From Chloroflexota bacterium (GTDB lineage Bacteria; Chloroflexota; Anaerolineae; UBA3071), in NCBI GenBank assembly GCA_014383605.1, contig JACNHM010000539.1, positions 1 through 19,677 of the forward strand: DNA of 19,677 nt, given 5' to 3'. The notes below the pieces were generated by a model. It was given only the letters and a program-made list of their open reading frames with translations. It was not told the origin of the DNA and did not search any database. Shown in pieces: positions 7,887-16,244 of this stretch. Every line of letters starts with the position of its first letter. Positions within the stretch are counted from its first letter, which is position 1. The translations under genes and the position numbers were made by a program.

Positions 7887-9347
7887 TCAGTCACTGGCCG
7901 TGCCGGTCTCCGTGTCGTAACTGGCCAGAAGCGGGTCCGAGGTCTTTTCCATCCAGGAGCGCAACTGAGACCCGTACTCCGCAATGATAGGCTGCATGTG
8001 CGCACGGTCAATCAGGTTGAGCGTTTCGTAGGGATCTGCCAACAGATCATACAGCTCGTCCAGGTCTCCCTGGTTCCACACGTACTTGAACCTGTTGTTG
8101 GTCACCAGTCGCCACTCTGCGGCGCCATGCCATTCGCCCAACGGCTTGTGCTCGGCAAAACGGAAAGGATCGCTCTGAAACTCGGCGCCATCCTCGAATG
8201 CTGGCGCAAGGTCCTTTCCTACCATCTCCTCCGGTATTTGCTCACCGATCACCGACAATATGGTAGGCGCAATGTCAATAACCGACGTGACCGCCTGGCT
8301 CCTCACACCAGCGGCAATGCGACGCGGGTAGCGCATCACCAGAGGTACCCTGATGGCTTCGTCGTAGGGTACCATTTTGTGCCATAGCCCATGTTGACCC
8401 AGCATCTCGCCGTGATCGGAGGTAAAGATGATCAACGTGTCGTCGAGCATACCCTCGTCTTCCAGCACGCTCAGCAACCGGCCGATCTGATCATCTATGA
8501 GCGTGACGAAGCCCCAGTACACGGCTATGCTCTTCTGCCACGCTTCCCACTCCTGGCCATGATCCAGCCAGAGCTGATGATAAAAGCTGGTCGTGTTGGC
8601 TCGCGGCTTATGGGTCGAAGGCCGGAAATTGGGTGGCTCCGGGATGTCCTGTGGATCGTACATGCTGTAGTAGGGCTCCGGAATCTTGAACGGCGGATGC
8701 GGGCCTTGATAGCCGCAGACCAAGAAGAAGGGTCTATCTCTGGGCCGCTCTTCAAACAGGCGGACGGCGTGATCGGTGATCCAGCCATCAATGGTCTGGT
8801 TGGGCTCCATGTCCAGAACCGCCGTCCTTGGGATAGACATGGACGGTGTACGCTGGGTGCGCATCGCCGGATCGTTGAAGGCCCACCCATCGGGCAACCC
8901 ATTGCGCTTGCACCACTCGGAGTACTCCTTGGTTTCCTGGCCTGCGTGGCGATCAAACCAGTTCGGTAGGGCTGGTTCGTCCGGCTCTCGTTTGTTGCCT
9001 CTCGAAGCCCCCTTCGGCAGGTATGGGGGTACCTGAGCATCCAGGTGCCACTTACCCGCATAAGCTGTGTGATAGCCCCGGGTCTTGAGCCTGTTGGTCA
9101 GCGTGGGAGCAGCACGTAGGCTGATGTTATTCCGCATCATGTTGACCTGATGGGGATACTGCCCAGTGAACATGGAGGCGCGGGCTGGCGTGCAGAGTGG
9201 ACTGGTGGTCATGTTGTGATCAAACGAGACCCCCTCGGCCGCCAATCGGTCAATGTTGGGCGTTTGGCAAGGGGTTCGCCCCATGAAACCCAGCGTGTCT
9301 GTCCTCTGCTGGTCGGTGATGATCAACAGGATGTTGGGCTCGGTCAC
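7887..9347 (-). CDS. Type I sulfatase (Cys-type, cytoplasmic), sulfatase 2
   Basis: Alkaline-phosphatase-superfamily sulfatase of 486 residues, hydrolysing a sulfate ester; the substrate is unknown. The formylglycine motif is C52-T-P-A-R56 within SPLCTPARASMFTG, and an N-terminal metal site is at TDQQRTD (11-17). KWHLD, a second metal site TSDHGEMLGQHGLWHK, and the C-terminal DELYDLLADPYETLNL strand typical of the family follow. The start is a GTG at 9347, supported by GGAGG nine bases upstream and by a GTGA overlap with the stop of the FAD gene; a longer open frame into that gene is not used. There is no signal peptide, so the enzyme should act in the cytoplasm after Cys52 is converted to formylglycine. 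Phosphonate monoester hydrolase activity is a possible alternative. Confidence 0.93.
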   Translation of the reverse strand: MTEPNILLIITDQQRTDTLGFMGRTPCQTPNIDRLAAEGVSFDHNMTTSPLCTPARASMFTGQYPHQVNMMRNNISLRAAPTLTNRLKTRGYHTAYAGKWHLDAQVPPYLPKGASRGNKREPDEPALPNWFDRHAGQETKEYSEWCKRNGLPDGWAFNDPAMRTQRTPSMSIPRTAVLDMEPNQTIDGWITDHAVRLFEERPRDRPFFLVCGYQGPHPPFKIPEPYYSMYDPQDIPEPPNFRPSTHKPRANTTSFYHQLWLDHGQEWEAWQKSIAVYWGFVTLIDDQIGRLLSVLEDEGMLDDTLIIFTSDHGEMLGQHGLWHKMVPYDEAIRVPLVMRYPRRIAAGVRSQAVTSVIDIAPTILSVIGEQIPEEMVGKDLAPAFEDGAEFQSDPFRFAEHKPLGEWHGAAEWRLVTNNRFKYVWNQGDLDELYDLLADPYETLNLIDRAHMQPIIAEYGSQLRSWMEKTSDPLLASYDTETGTASD

Positions 9348-10786
9348 GGCGAGTAATCCTCCGGAGCCAAAATGGCTCCCTGAGAGCGCAGTTCCGCTCT
9401 TAATGCCTCGACATCCAGATCCTGCAAAGGCTGACCATTGCCGGCGGCCCAGGCCGCGGCCGTTCCCGCCGCCTGCCCCATGGCGAAGCAGGCCGGCATG
9501 ATGCGCAGCACGCCCAGCGCATCCCAGGCCGCCGACACACACCGTCCGGCAACGATCAGATTGTCAATCCCCTGCGGCAACAGGCTACGATAAGGAATCT
9601 CCACATAGGGTTTGGCGAGGGCTACCTCCTCCATACGCTGATAGGAAGGGCGCCTGGGATCGGCCATATCCCACTGGTAGCCGCTGAGAGCAATCGTGTC
9701 GCGGTAACGCCGCCCCTCGATGAGGTCTTCGATGGCCACCTGATACTCTCCTACGATGCGCCGCGTGTCGCGGATGCCGAGCACCGCGGAAGTCTGGGTC
9801 ATCCTGGCCTGAGCAAAGCCGGGAACAACTCGGCGAAGAATAGCCATCAACTTCATGGCCTGTTGCCGACCCTCGATCATGCCTCGAGTCAGGTCATCGG
9901 CATCGGTGCCATCAATCCCGGTCAGACGCAGCGTATTGATGAAGAAGCAGCCACGCCGGGGCATCTCGCAGCAGATGATGATCTCGAAGGGGAAGGGCCA
10001 CTCGCCTCTCTGTTTCAGCTCCCTGATCACTCTGCGGAAGCGCACGTCACCGGTTTCCTGGCAGTAGCGCTCCAAGGCCTGCGAGTCCACGTCCTCGACG
10101 ACGAAGATCAGCGTCGCCGGCGACATCAGGCCGTCCTCGGGACGCCCCTTCACAGTAGGACAGCCGGCCCGAAAGGCAACGTCGGCATCGCCGGTAGCGT
10201 CCACTACCCCGCCTGCCTTGACGAATTCCATCCCGTTCTTAGAGTGAATGAACACGCCCGTGATTCGCTGACCTTCCACGCGGGGGCTGACAGTGCTGGT
10301 GAAATAGCGGAGACGCACGTCAGCCTCCAACGCTAACTGCTCACAGACCTGCTTGCAGGGTTCGAACTCGAAGGGCACGGTGCGGCCATGCCATGGAGCG
10401 TACCCTACGTGACGCGAGCCCATGGCCCCCTCAGATCCGATAGCGCCGGCCTTCGCCGCCATCACCTGCCCCCCTGTGAGCGACCATCGCGGGGGCACAT
10501 CCTCACCGGCGGGGATGGCAGCCCCCTCAGCCACCAGGCGATCCACGATCTCGGTGAAGATGCCTCCTACCACCGGGTAGACGCCGTCGCGGGAGTAGCT
10601 GCCCAGCCAGACGCCGACCAGGGCGTTGGTGGCCACCCCACCCAGACAGCCTTGCTGCTCGATGAGCATGGTGCGGGCTCCCTGGCGGGCTGCGGCCACT
10701 GCTGCTCCGATGCCCGCCGGGCCACCGCCGCACACCAGCACGTCTACCTCGGCAAAAACCTGCACTGGGGCGGCGAACGCTTTCAT
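9344..10786 (-). CDS. FAD-dependent oxidoreductase (FAD_oxidored family)
   Basis: Flavoprotein of 480 residues, probably oxidising a hydroxyl or amine group of the pathway intermediate; the exact reaction is unknown. The N-terminal Rossmann dinucleotide motif is CGGGPAGIGAA (19-29), then the E-Q-Q-G-C-L-GG stretch typical of this family. An inner GGVVDATGDADVAF motif and a C-terminal FAD-binding segment (NLIVAGRCVSAAWDALGVLRIMP split over about 425-447) complete the flavin site. Cysteine pairs near 275 (IICCEMPRRGC) are unexplained. The gene sits between the two sulfatases with ATGA overlap upstream and GTGA overlap downstream, so the three are translationally coupled. Some database relatives are labelled xanthan lyase; that name has no support here. 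Confidence 0.9.
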   Translation of the reverse strand: MKAFAAPVQVFAEVDVLVCGGGPAGIGAAVAAARQGARTMLIEQQGCLGGVATNALVGVWLGSYSRDGVYPVVGGIFTEIVDRLVAEGAAIPAGEDVPPRWSLTGGQVMAAKAGAIGSEGAMGSRHVGYAPWHGRTVPFEFEPCKQVCEQLALEADVRLRYFTSTVSPRVEGQRITGVFIHSKNGMEFVKAGGVVDATGDADVAFRAGCPTVKGRPEDGLMSPATLIFVVEDVDSQALERYCQETGDVRFRRVIRELKQRGEWPFPFEIIICCEMPRRGCFFINTLRLTGIDGTDADDLTRGMIEGRQQAMKLMAILRRVVPGFAQARMTQTSAVLGIRDTRRIVGEYQVAIEDLIEGRRYRDTIALSGYQWDMADPRRPSYQRMEEVALAKPYVEIPYRSLLPQGIDNLIVAGRCVSAAWDALGVLRIMPACFAMGQAAGTAAAWAAGNGQPLQDLDVEALRAELRSQGAILAPEDYSP

Positions 10787-12324
10787 TGGACTGTGCTCCT
10801 CAATCGCATGCCTGAGATGGGGGCGGAGACGTCCGGCTGTCCGGAAAGATCCTCCCAGCGACCGAAGATCTTGAAGATGTAGTCTCTGATGGGATCACCG
10901 ATCCGGACGGCAGTCTGCATCAACTGCCAGCGCAAGCTCTCAATGCTTTCCCGATAAGCCTTCTCGGCGATCAGATTGTGCAATTCGCCGGGGTCCTGGT
11001 TGAGATCGTAGACTTCGTCTAGATCGCCGGCGTTGAAGATGTACTTGTGGCCGTCTCGAGTGACCAGCGCTCGCTGGGAGTAGAGATAGCGCATCCCGTG
11101 GAATTCCAGGTAGATGGCCTCGCGCCCGTGGCTGTCCGACCTGCCGTCGAGGAGCGGCAGCAGCGATTGCCCGTCCAGACTCTCATCCGGCTGCCTCAGG
11201 ATGTCCAGGATGGTCGGGAAGATGTCCATGTTGTAGACCAGAGCATCGCAGGTGTGGCTGCCGCGGAAGCGCGCTGGCCAGCGGACGATCAACGGCACAC
11301 GGTGGGCCTCTTCGTACATGAAACCCTTGTCAAAGAGCCCGCCATGGCTGCCGATCATGTCGCCGTGATCCGAGGTGAAGATGACCAACGTATCCTCGGC
11401 CAGCCCCAGTTGATCCAAATGGGCCAGGATGCGCCCGAGCTGCGCATCCACCAAGGTTGTGAAATCGTAGTACAGGCCGACGAGTTCCCGCCAGCCCGAC
11501 CACTCACTGGGTAGCAGGCGATAGAAGTCTGACCTGGTACGGATCACGCTCTGCGGTTTGCCGCGATAGTCATCGCGGAAGTTGATCCACGGCTCTATGG
11601 CTCCACGATCATGCCAGCCGGCGAACTCTGCCGAGGGCAGGTAGGGCGGGTGCGGCCCCCAGAACTGGCAGATCAGGAAGAACGGCTCTCCGCTCGCGGC
11701 TAACTGCTCCAGCAGGCCGATGGCGTAATCCGCCAGGTAGTACGTGGGCGTGGATTCCAACGGGCCGTTCCACTGCCCCGCCAGCAGCGTCTTCTGGCCG
11801 GCGTTGCCATGGACGGGATTCAAGACGGGACCATAGGCGAGGCCGCTCTCCTGCAGGTAGCGTTGGTATTCTGGCTCCCGTTTCAGGTCGCCGTAGCCCG
11901 GCAGGCTCAGCCCTTCGAAGCCATGTTCTGCAGGGCCGAGCCGAGTGCCGATGTGCCACTTACCAGCGAAGGCGCAGCGATAGCCCAACGGTGTGAGCCG
12001 GTGGTGTAGGAGGCTCCCCGGATCGGGCAGTTCGCTGGCCAGGGCGTGATACATGTCGCAGTTGGTCCCCATGCCGTGTTTGAAGGCATGAAGACCCGTG
12101 AACATGGATGCCCGAGCCGGAGTACACACGCCGCATGGCGCGTAGGCATTGCTGAATCGGACGCCCTCGGTAGCCAGCCTATCTATGTGTGGCGTGGAGC
12201 AGACGGAGTTGCCGTAGCAGCCGGGCGTATCGCTGCGCATCTGATCCACCCCAATCCAGAGGATGTTGGGACGTTCGCTGCGTTCGTCCGGTAAAAGACC
12301 AGCCCTGTTTTTGGTGACGGTCAC
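10783..12324 (-). CDS. Type I sulfatase (Cys-type, cytoplasmic), sulfatase 1
   Basis: Sulfatase of 513 residues, paralogous to the one downstream. The formylglycine motif is C67-T-P-A-R71 (GVCTPARASMFTG), the N-terminal metal site is VDQMRSD (26-32), then KWHIG, and TSDHGDMIGSHGGLFDKG with second-site ligands. The GTG at 12324 is chosen because GGAG lies eight bases upstream and the start follows the RraA-family stop by 22 nt; a TTG 45 nt further upstream overlaps the previous gene and is less likely. No signal peptide. An extra stretch of about 30 residues at the C-terminus (IFGRWEDLSGQPD..) goes beyond the usual family end. The two sulfatases are too divergent to be a recent duplication and probably act on different positions or sugars/esters of one substrate. 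Confidence 0.93.
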   Translation of the reverse strand: MTVTKNRAGLLPDERSERPNILWIGVDQMRSDTPGCYGNSVCSTPHIDRLATEGVRFSNAYAPCGVCTPARASMFTGLHAFKHGMGTNCDMYHALASELPDPGSLLHHRLTPLGYRCAFAGKWHIGTRLGPAEHGFEGLSLPGYGDLKREPEYQRYLQESGLAYGPVLNPVHGNAGQKTLLAGQWNGPLESTPTYYLADYAIGLLEQLAASGEPFFLICQFWGPHPPYLPSAEFAGWHDRGAIEPWINFRDDYRGKPQSVIRTRSDFYRLLPSEWSGWRELVGLYYDFTTLVDAQLGRILAHLDQLGLAEDTLVIFTSDHGDMIGSHGGLFDKGFMYEEAHRVPLIVRWPARFRGSHTCDALVYNMDIFPTILDILRQPDESLDGQSLLPLLDGRSDSHGREAIYLEFHGMRYLYSQRALVTRDGHKYIFNAGDLDEVYDLNQDPGELHNLIAEKAYRESIESLRWQLMQTAVRIGDPIRDYIFKIFGRWEDLSGQPDVSAPISGMRLRSTVQ

Positions 12325-12346
12325 AACACTCTCTCCTGTGCGGGAC

Positions 12347-13060
12347 TCAATGCCTGACGGTGTGGGCAAAGAGCCCCTTCACGGTGCACTCTGGCCCATT
12401 CACGTAGGCCAGCAATAGTGCTTCTTCTTCCCGAATCCGGGCGGCCATCTCGGCCACCTGATCGGCGATGGCCAGGGGAACGGTGGTCACACCGTTGAGA
12501 TCCCCGTGCAGCAGATCACCCGGTTCGATGCACACCCCATCTATCTCCACGGGCACGTTGACCTCAATCAGGCGTGGGTTGCCGTGGGAAGGTACCAACC
12601 CTGGGCCAAAGCAGTGCAATTCCAGACGTCTGAGCTCCAGGATGTCGCGCAGCCCGCCATCACACACGACGCCAACCACGCCCAGCCGTTTGGCAATGGT
12701 GCCCATGACCTCGCCCAGGTGGGCCGATTTGCGCGGTGTCGGTCCCACGTCCTTGAATACCAGGACCGCCGGCTTGGGAGAGGCAGCCATGGCCTTCAGC
12801 CAGGCATGCCAGGCTTCGCTGCTGCGGGGAGCCTCCGGCGTGGTCGAGTCCACGGTCACGGTGATGGCGTAGCCCACCATGGTCCCCAGTTCTGGCGTCA
12901 GGTAGCGGATGTCCATGCCCAGAAAGCCTTCCACCCGCCCGCGTACATCAAACCGCTCGATGGCGTTGCAGACCGTGGGCGTGTCTATGGTCTTCAGTGC
13001 TTGGAAGTGTTCAGCGCTCAACTGGTTTGCCACGGTTCTATTGATTCCTCGTAAGCTCAT
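12347..13060 (-). CDS. RraA-family protein (HMG/CHA-aldolase-like lyase)
   Basis: Predicted 237-residue member of the RraA fold, which includes class II 4-hydroxy-4-methyl-2-oxoglutarate aldolases, oxaloacetate decarboxylases and the RNase E regulator RraA. The catalytic loop is intact: GEVMGTIAKRLGVVGVVCDG with G-G-L-R138-D139, the Arg binding the keto acid and the Asp the divalent metal in aldolase members. The N-terminal TPTVCNAIERF (27-37) is typical. The catabolic setting favours a retro-aldol or decarboxylation role over RNase E inhibition. The ATG at 13060 overlaps the previous gene's stop as ATGA. The exact keto acid is unknown. Confidence 0.88.
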   Translation of the reverse strand: MSLRGINRTVANQLSAEHFQALKTIDTPTVCNAIERFDVRGRVEGFLGMDIRYLTPELGTMVGYAITVTVDSTTPEAPRSSEAWHAWLKAMAASPKPAVLVFKDVGPTPRKSAHLGEVMGTIAKRLGVVGVVCDGGLRDILELRRLELHCFGPGLVPSHGNPRLIEVNVPVEIDGVCIEPGDLLHGDLNGVTTVPLAIADQVAEMAARIREEEALLLAYVNGPECTVKGLFAHTVRH

Positions 13061-14184
13061 GTCTCCGAATAGTAACGCTGCCGCAGGCGTCGAGCCTGAG
13101 CCACGCTCTCCGCCTGATAGATCAGGCTCACGCCCAGCGGAAAGCGTTCCCGCACACGCCTGGCGGTCAAGTCCGCTTCGGGCACCGTCAGGCGCACCAG
13201 AGGGACCCGGCGAGCCGCGGCTTTGGCGTAGATGGCGTCCAGATCCATCTTCTCCGGCTGGCCCAAATCAAGGCACTGCATCCCAGGAATAGCCAGCATG
13301 TTGTCCACCTGATGCTGCCCATTGCCGCAGAAATGGATCCCAGCGCCCTCCAACTCTGCGGCCAATCGGGCGTCAACAGGCTGCACGATCTCCCGATACA
13401 TCTTCGGCGACATCAAAATGGCCGAATCGTCACGGATCAACAGATTGCCCTTCACGCCGGTGGCATGTTGATAGTGATAGCCAGGCCTCAAGGAGTCACG
13501 GATTCTGCCCTTCAGGAAGCCATAGACGATCAGCATCAGGTTCGTGATCTTGGAAAGGAGAGCACGGACCAGCTCCGTGTGCGTGTACAGAGCCACAAAG
13601 ATCTCCGAACCCCACAGCAACTCGACAGTGTCGAAAGGGCCCTGCAGGTCAGGCAGCGTCAGCTCGAACGCCGCCTGACAGCGCGGGTAGTCACTCAGCG
13701 CGTGATGATAGTAATCGTACTGGTCTATCACTCGCTGCCCCAGACCGAAGCGCACGTCTGGCAGCGGGGCATCCACAATCGCCTGCAGGCATGACAGGCT
13801 GCCCAGGGACATGACCCAGGGCATGTTGTTTTCGACGAGGCGGATCTCGGCTCCAAACATCGAGGCGATGATGCCGGTGCCCAGGTTTGGGCGCAGGCAC
13901 AACGGGGCGTCGTCCCCTAACTCGACGGCGTGGTAGAGTGATGTGAAGCCGATCAGGAGCTCGTTGACCATCATCTTGGCCGGGTCGGCGAAGGCCTCAG
14001 GATAAGGATACGGCTGGAACTCCTGGCCCTCGTAGGGCAGGTAGCAGACCAGCGGGGGCACCTCGAGCCCCTCGTAGTCGAGGGCTGCCAGATGCCTGAC
14101 TCTGACCCGTTCCACGTGGGCCAAGTCAATCCGTTCCTTGAAGTAGTCCAGCAGTCGCCTGACCACCTCATCGGCCGCAGGCAT
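13057..14184 (-). CDS. UroD-superfamily protein 2 (uroporphyrinogen decarboxylase-like)
   Basis: Protein of 375 residues with the (beta/alpha)8 fold family of uroporphyrinogen decarboxylase and cobalamin/CoM methyltransferases. Support comes from ILMSPKMYREIVQPV (256-270) followed by GIHFCGNG (282-289). The H284-x-C286 pair corresponds to the zinc-binding His and Cys of MtaA/CmuA-type methyltransferases. The N-terminal half is divergent from HemE and lacks its PDRxPVW-type start. A strong GGAGGG precedes the ATG at 14184, only 2 nt after the DapA-family stop. Decarboxylation, methyl transfer or another C-C/C-O chemistry are all possible; heme synthesis is unlikely given the operon. It is the more divergent of the two UroD-like proteins here. 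Confidence 0.82.
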   Translation of the reverse strand: MPAADEVVRRLLDYFKERIDLAHVERVRVRHLAALDYEGLEVPPLVCYLPYEGQEFQPYPYPEAFADPAKMMVNELLIGFTSLYHAVELGDDAPLCLRPNLGTGIIASMFGAEIRLVENNMPWVMSLGSLSCLQAIVDAPLPDVRFGLGQRVIDQYDYYHHALSDYPRCQAAFELTLPDLQGPFDTVELLWGSEIFVALYTHTELVRALLSKITNLMLIVYGFLKGRIRDSLRPGYHYQHATGVKGNLLIRDDSAILMSPKMYREIVQPVDARLAAELEGAGIHFCGNGQHQVDNMLAIPGMQCLDLGQPEKMDLDAIYAKAAARRVPLVRLTVPEADLTARRVRERFPLGVSLIYQAESVAQARRLRQRYYSET

Positions 14185-14186
14185 GG

Positions 14187-15089
14187 CTACCCTCCTTCCA
14201 GCGGGAGCAATCCCACGTCTACCAGCCTCTGGCGTAAGATCTCGGCATCATCCTGGCCGCAAGGCTCGAAGGGCATGGCCACCATCGGCTCGCACAGGTC
14301 GAGCAGGCTGGCCAGCATCTTCAGGCCAGCGAACCAAGACTTAGATAGCCCGGTCGGATCGAGATGTATCAATCGTCGGTTAATGGCCTCAGCCCTATCC
14401 CTATCCCCTGCCTTGGCGGCGTTGTATAGTTCCTTGCACAGCCGCGGGGCAACGCTGGCCACGCCCAGGGTGATGCCATCGGCGCCTCGCAAGAGGCATT
14501 CGGCTGCATTGGGCAGATCCCCCTGGCTGACACTGAAACTGTTCCGGTGCGCATCCCTGATCGCCAGCAATCGGTCAAAGGCGTCCATGTCCAAGTCGGT
14601 ATTCTTGATGCCCATGATGGATGGGTCTTCGGCCAACCGGGCCACCGTCTCTGGGGCTATAGTGTGCTTGACGAATTGAGGGATGTTGTACAGTACCAGC
14701 GGCGTGTCCAGCGCGTGGGCAATGGTCTGGAAATGAGCTACAAGCTCTGATTGGCTGTGAACGTAATAGTAGGGCGGCAGTGCCACGAACGCATCCGCGC
14801 CCAGCCGCGCCATGCGCTTTCCTTCTTCCACGGTCTCCCGGGTGCCGGCGCGGGCGATACCGACCAGGAGCGGGACCCGGCCGCCGATCAGGTCTTTGGC
14901 CGCCCGTACCAAGCGCTCCCTGTTGGCGCTGCGCAGGTTTGGGAACTCCCCTGCCGAGCCGAGGGCGAAGATCCCGTCGGCCCCTCCCTCCAGAACATAT
15001 TCGACAACCCGCGCTAGCCTCTCCTCATCTAACGATTCGTCTGGATTCAATGGTGTGATCAATGGAACAATAAGGCCTTTCAGCTTCAC
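14187..15089 (-). CDS. DapA-family class I lyase/aldolase (dihydrodipicolinate synthase-like)
   Basis: Protein of 300 residues in the DHDPS/N-acetylneuraminate lyase family, which makes a Schiff base with pyruvate or a 2-keto acid. Schiff-base Lys162 (GIKNTD, 160-165), Tyr134 (LYNIP, 133-137) and a PPYYY motif (105-109) are in place. The pyruvate-binding loop reads G44-S-A-G-E48 rather than the GTTGE of lysine-pathway DapA. That and the sulfatase operon favour a catabolic aldolase or dehydratase (for example of 2-keto-3-deoxy sugar acids) over lysine synthesis. A GGAGATAGG precedes the ATG at 15089. The gene follows UroD-like 1 by 18 nt and precedes UroD-like 2 by 2 nt. Confidence 0.9.
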   Translation of the reverse strand: MKLKGLIVPLITPLNPDESLDEERLARVVEYVLEGGADGIFALGSAGEFPNLRSANRERLVRAAKDLIGGRVPLLVGIARAGTRETVEEGKRMARLGADAFVALPPYYYVHSQSELVAHFQTIAHALDTPLVLYNIPQFVKHTIAPETVARLAEDPSIMGIKNTDLDMDAFDRLLAIRDAHRNSFSVSQGDLPNAAECLLRGADGITLGVASVAPRLCKELYNAAKAGDRDRAEAINRRLIHLDPTGLSKSWFAGLKMLASLLDLCEPMVAMPFEPCGQDDAEILRQRLVDVGLLPLEGG

Positions 15090-15107
15090 GATCCTATCTC
15101 CGTCTTC

Positions 15108-16244
15108 TTAGTTTGCCCGCAATGGGTAACGCCCATACCGGCGGCCAGCCTGAAACATGGCCCACACGTTCTCTCCCGGCACGTCCGCCTCAATATTGTG
15201 CACGCTCGCCAAGACGTAACCACCGCTGGGAGCCAGTTCGGCGATGCGCTGTTTCACTTCAGCCTGGACATCGTCTGGCGTGCCAAAGGGCAGGACCTGC
15301 TGGGTATCTATGCCGCCCCAAAAGACGAGATTATCGCCAAACTGACGCTTGAGGCGCGCCGGGTCCATGTCCCTGGCCATCACCTGCACCGGATTCAGAA
15401 TCTCAATACCGATATCAAGCAGATCAGGGATGGCGTAGGCGACGGAGCCGCAACTGTGAAACCAAACCCTGGCTTGCGTTTTGCTGCGCATGATCTCGAC
15501 CAGCTTTCTCAACCGCGGTTTGATCATTTCGCGGAACATCTTGGGTGAAATCAGCGGGCCACTTTGCATGGCGAGGTCGTCCTTGAAGGCGATGATGTCA
15601 ATATAGGGACCGACGGCGTCCAGGAAATTGGAGACGAGATCCACCTCGACGGCCAGGATGCGGTCCATCAGCTCCTCGGCAAAGGGCCGGTTAGCGATCA
15701 GATCTATCAAAAACGTATCGAAGCCCCGCAGCATTTGCGCCCGTTCCAGGATGTGGCCGGAAACCTCGCCGAGAACGGCATAGGGCGTTTCTCCGTGCAA
15801 ATGCCTGGCTCTTTCAGTCAGGCCGGCAACAAGTTCCGGCCTCTTGCCATCAGGCCAGGGATAGTTCTCCAGGTCACCCAAAGTGGCCTCTCGCAGCGGG
15901 TGCACGGCCAAGTGGAAACAGGTCGCCCCTTCGGGGCATCGCCAGGTTGCTCCCCACTGATCAACAAGCTCCGTCTGCGACAATACCTCAGGAGTGTAGG
16001 TGCCACCCCCGACCCGAACGCCGCGCACGTCGGCGCCAACCCGTTCCAGAATAGCCTCGGACGGTCGTGCGAGTTGCCCGACCACATCCCAGATTTTGAT
16101 CTCTTCCTCGATACCGAGCACGTTGAGCAGGCGCTGGTAGGCCTGGACGTGAATGCCTGTCGGCCCACAACTCCCCAGGTCAACGGGTACCCGGTCGGGC
16201 TCACAGTGGTCAAGGGCGCTGAGCACGCGCTCACGGGGGTTCAC
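15108..16244 (-). CDS. UroD-superfamily protein 1 (uroporphyrinogen decarboxylase/methyltransferase-like)
   Basis: Protein of 378 residues, clearly of the UroD superfamily: N-terminal RERVLSALDHCEPDRVPVD (4-22), central SPKMFREMIKP (233-243), FHSCGSV (262-268) and GGIDTQQVLPFGTP (310-323). H263-x-C265 matches two of the three zinc ligands of CoM methyltransferases; the C-terminal Cys ligand region instead reads LASVHNIEADVPGEN, a variant common in uncharacterised members. Methyl transfer or decarboxylation is possible. The start is a GTG at 16244 that overlaps the GntR stop as GTGA, with AGGAG nine bases upstream, so it is coupled to the regulator. No corrinoid protein partner is in the window. 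Confidence 0.88.
   Translation of the reverse strand: MNPRERVLSALDHCEPDRVPVDLGSCGPTGIHVQAYQRLLNVLGIEEEIKIWDVVGQLARPSEAILERVGADVRGVRVGGGTYTPEVLSQTELVDQWGATWRCPEGATCFHLAVHPLREATLGDLENYPWPDGKRPELVAGLTERARHLHGETPYAVLGEVSGHILERAQMLRGFDTFLIDLIANRPFAEELMDRILAVEVDLVSNFLDAVGPYIDIIAFKDDLAMQSGPLISPKMFREMIKPRLRKLVEIMRSKTQARVWFHSCGSVAYAIPDLLDIGIEILNPVQVMARDMDPARLKRQFGDNLVFWGGIDTQQVLPFGTPDDVQAEVKQRIAELAPSGGYVLASVHNIEADVPGENVWAMFQAGRRYGRYPLRAN

Noticed and set aside
9348..9542. N-terminal extension of sulfatase 2
   Set aside because: The extension lies inside the FAD gene; the GTG at 9347 has GGAGG and a GTGA overlap, and the family-conserved start EPNILLIITDQQ follows at once.
14187..15089. Lysine-pathway dapA
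   Set aside because: The pyruvate loop is GSAGE rather than GTTGE and the gene is embedded in a sulfatase operon; only family membership is claimed.
13057..16244. hemE (true uroporphyrinogen decarboxylase) for either UroD-like gene
   Set aside because: Both diverge from HemE, carry the HxC pair of methyltransferase relatives, and sit in a catabolic operon without heme genes.
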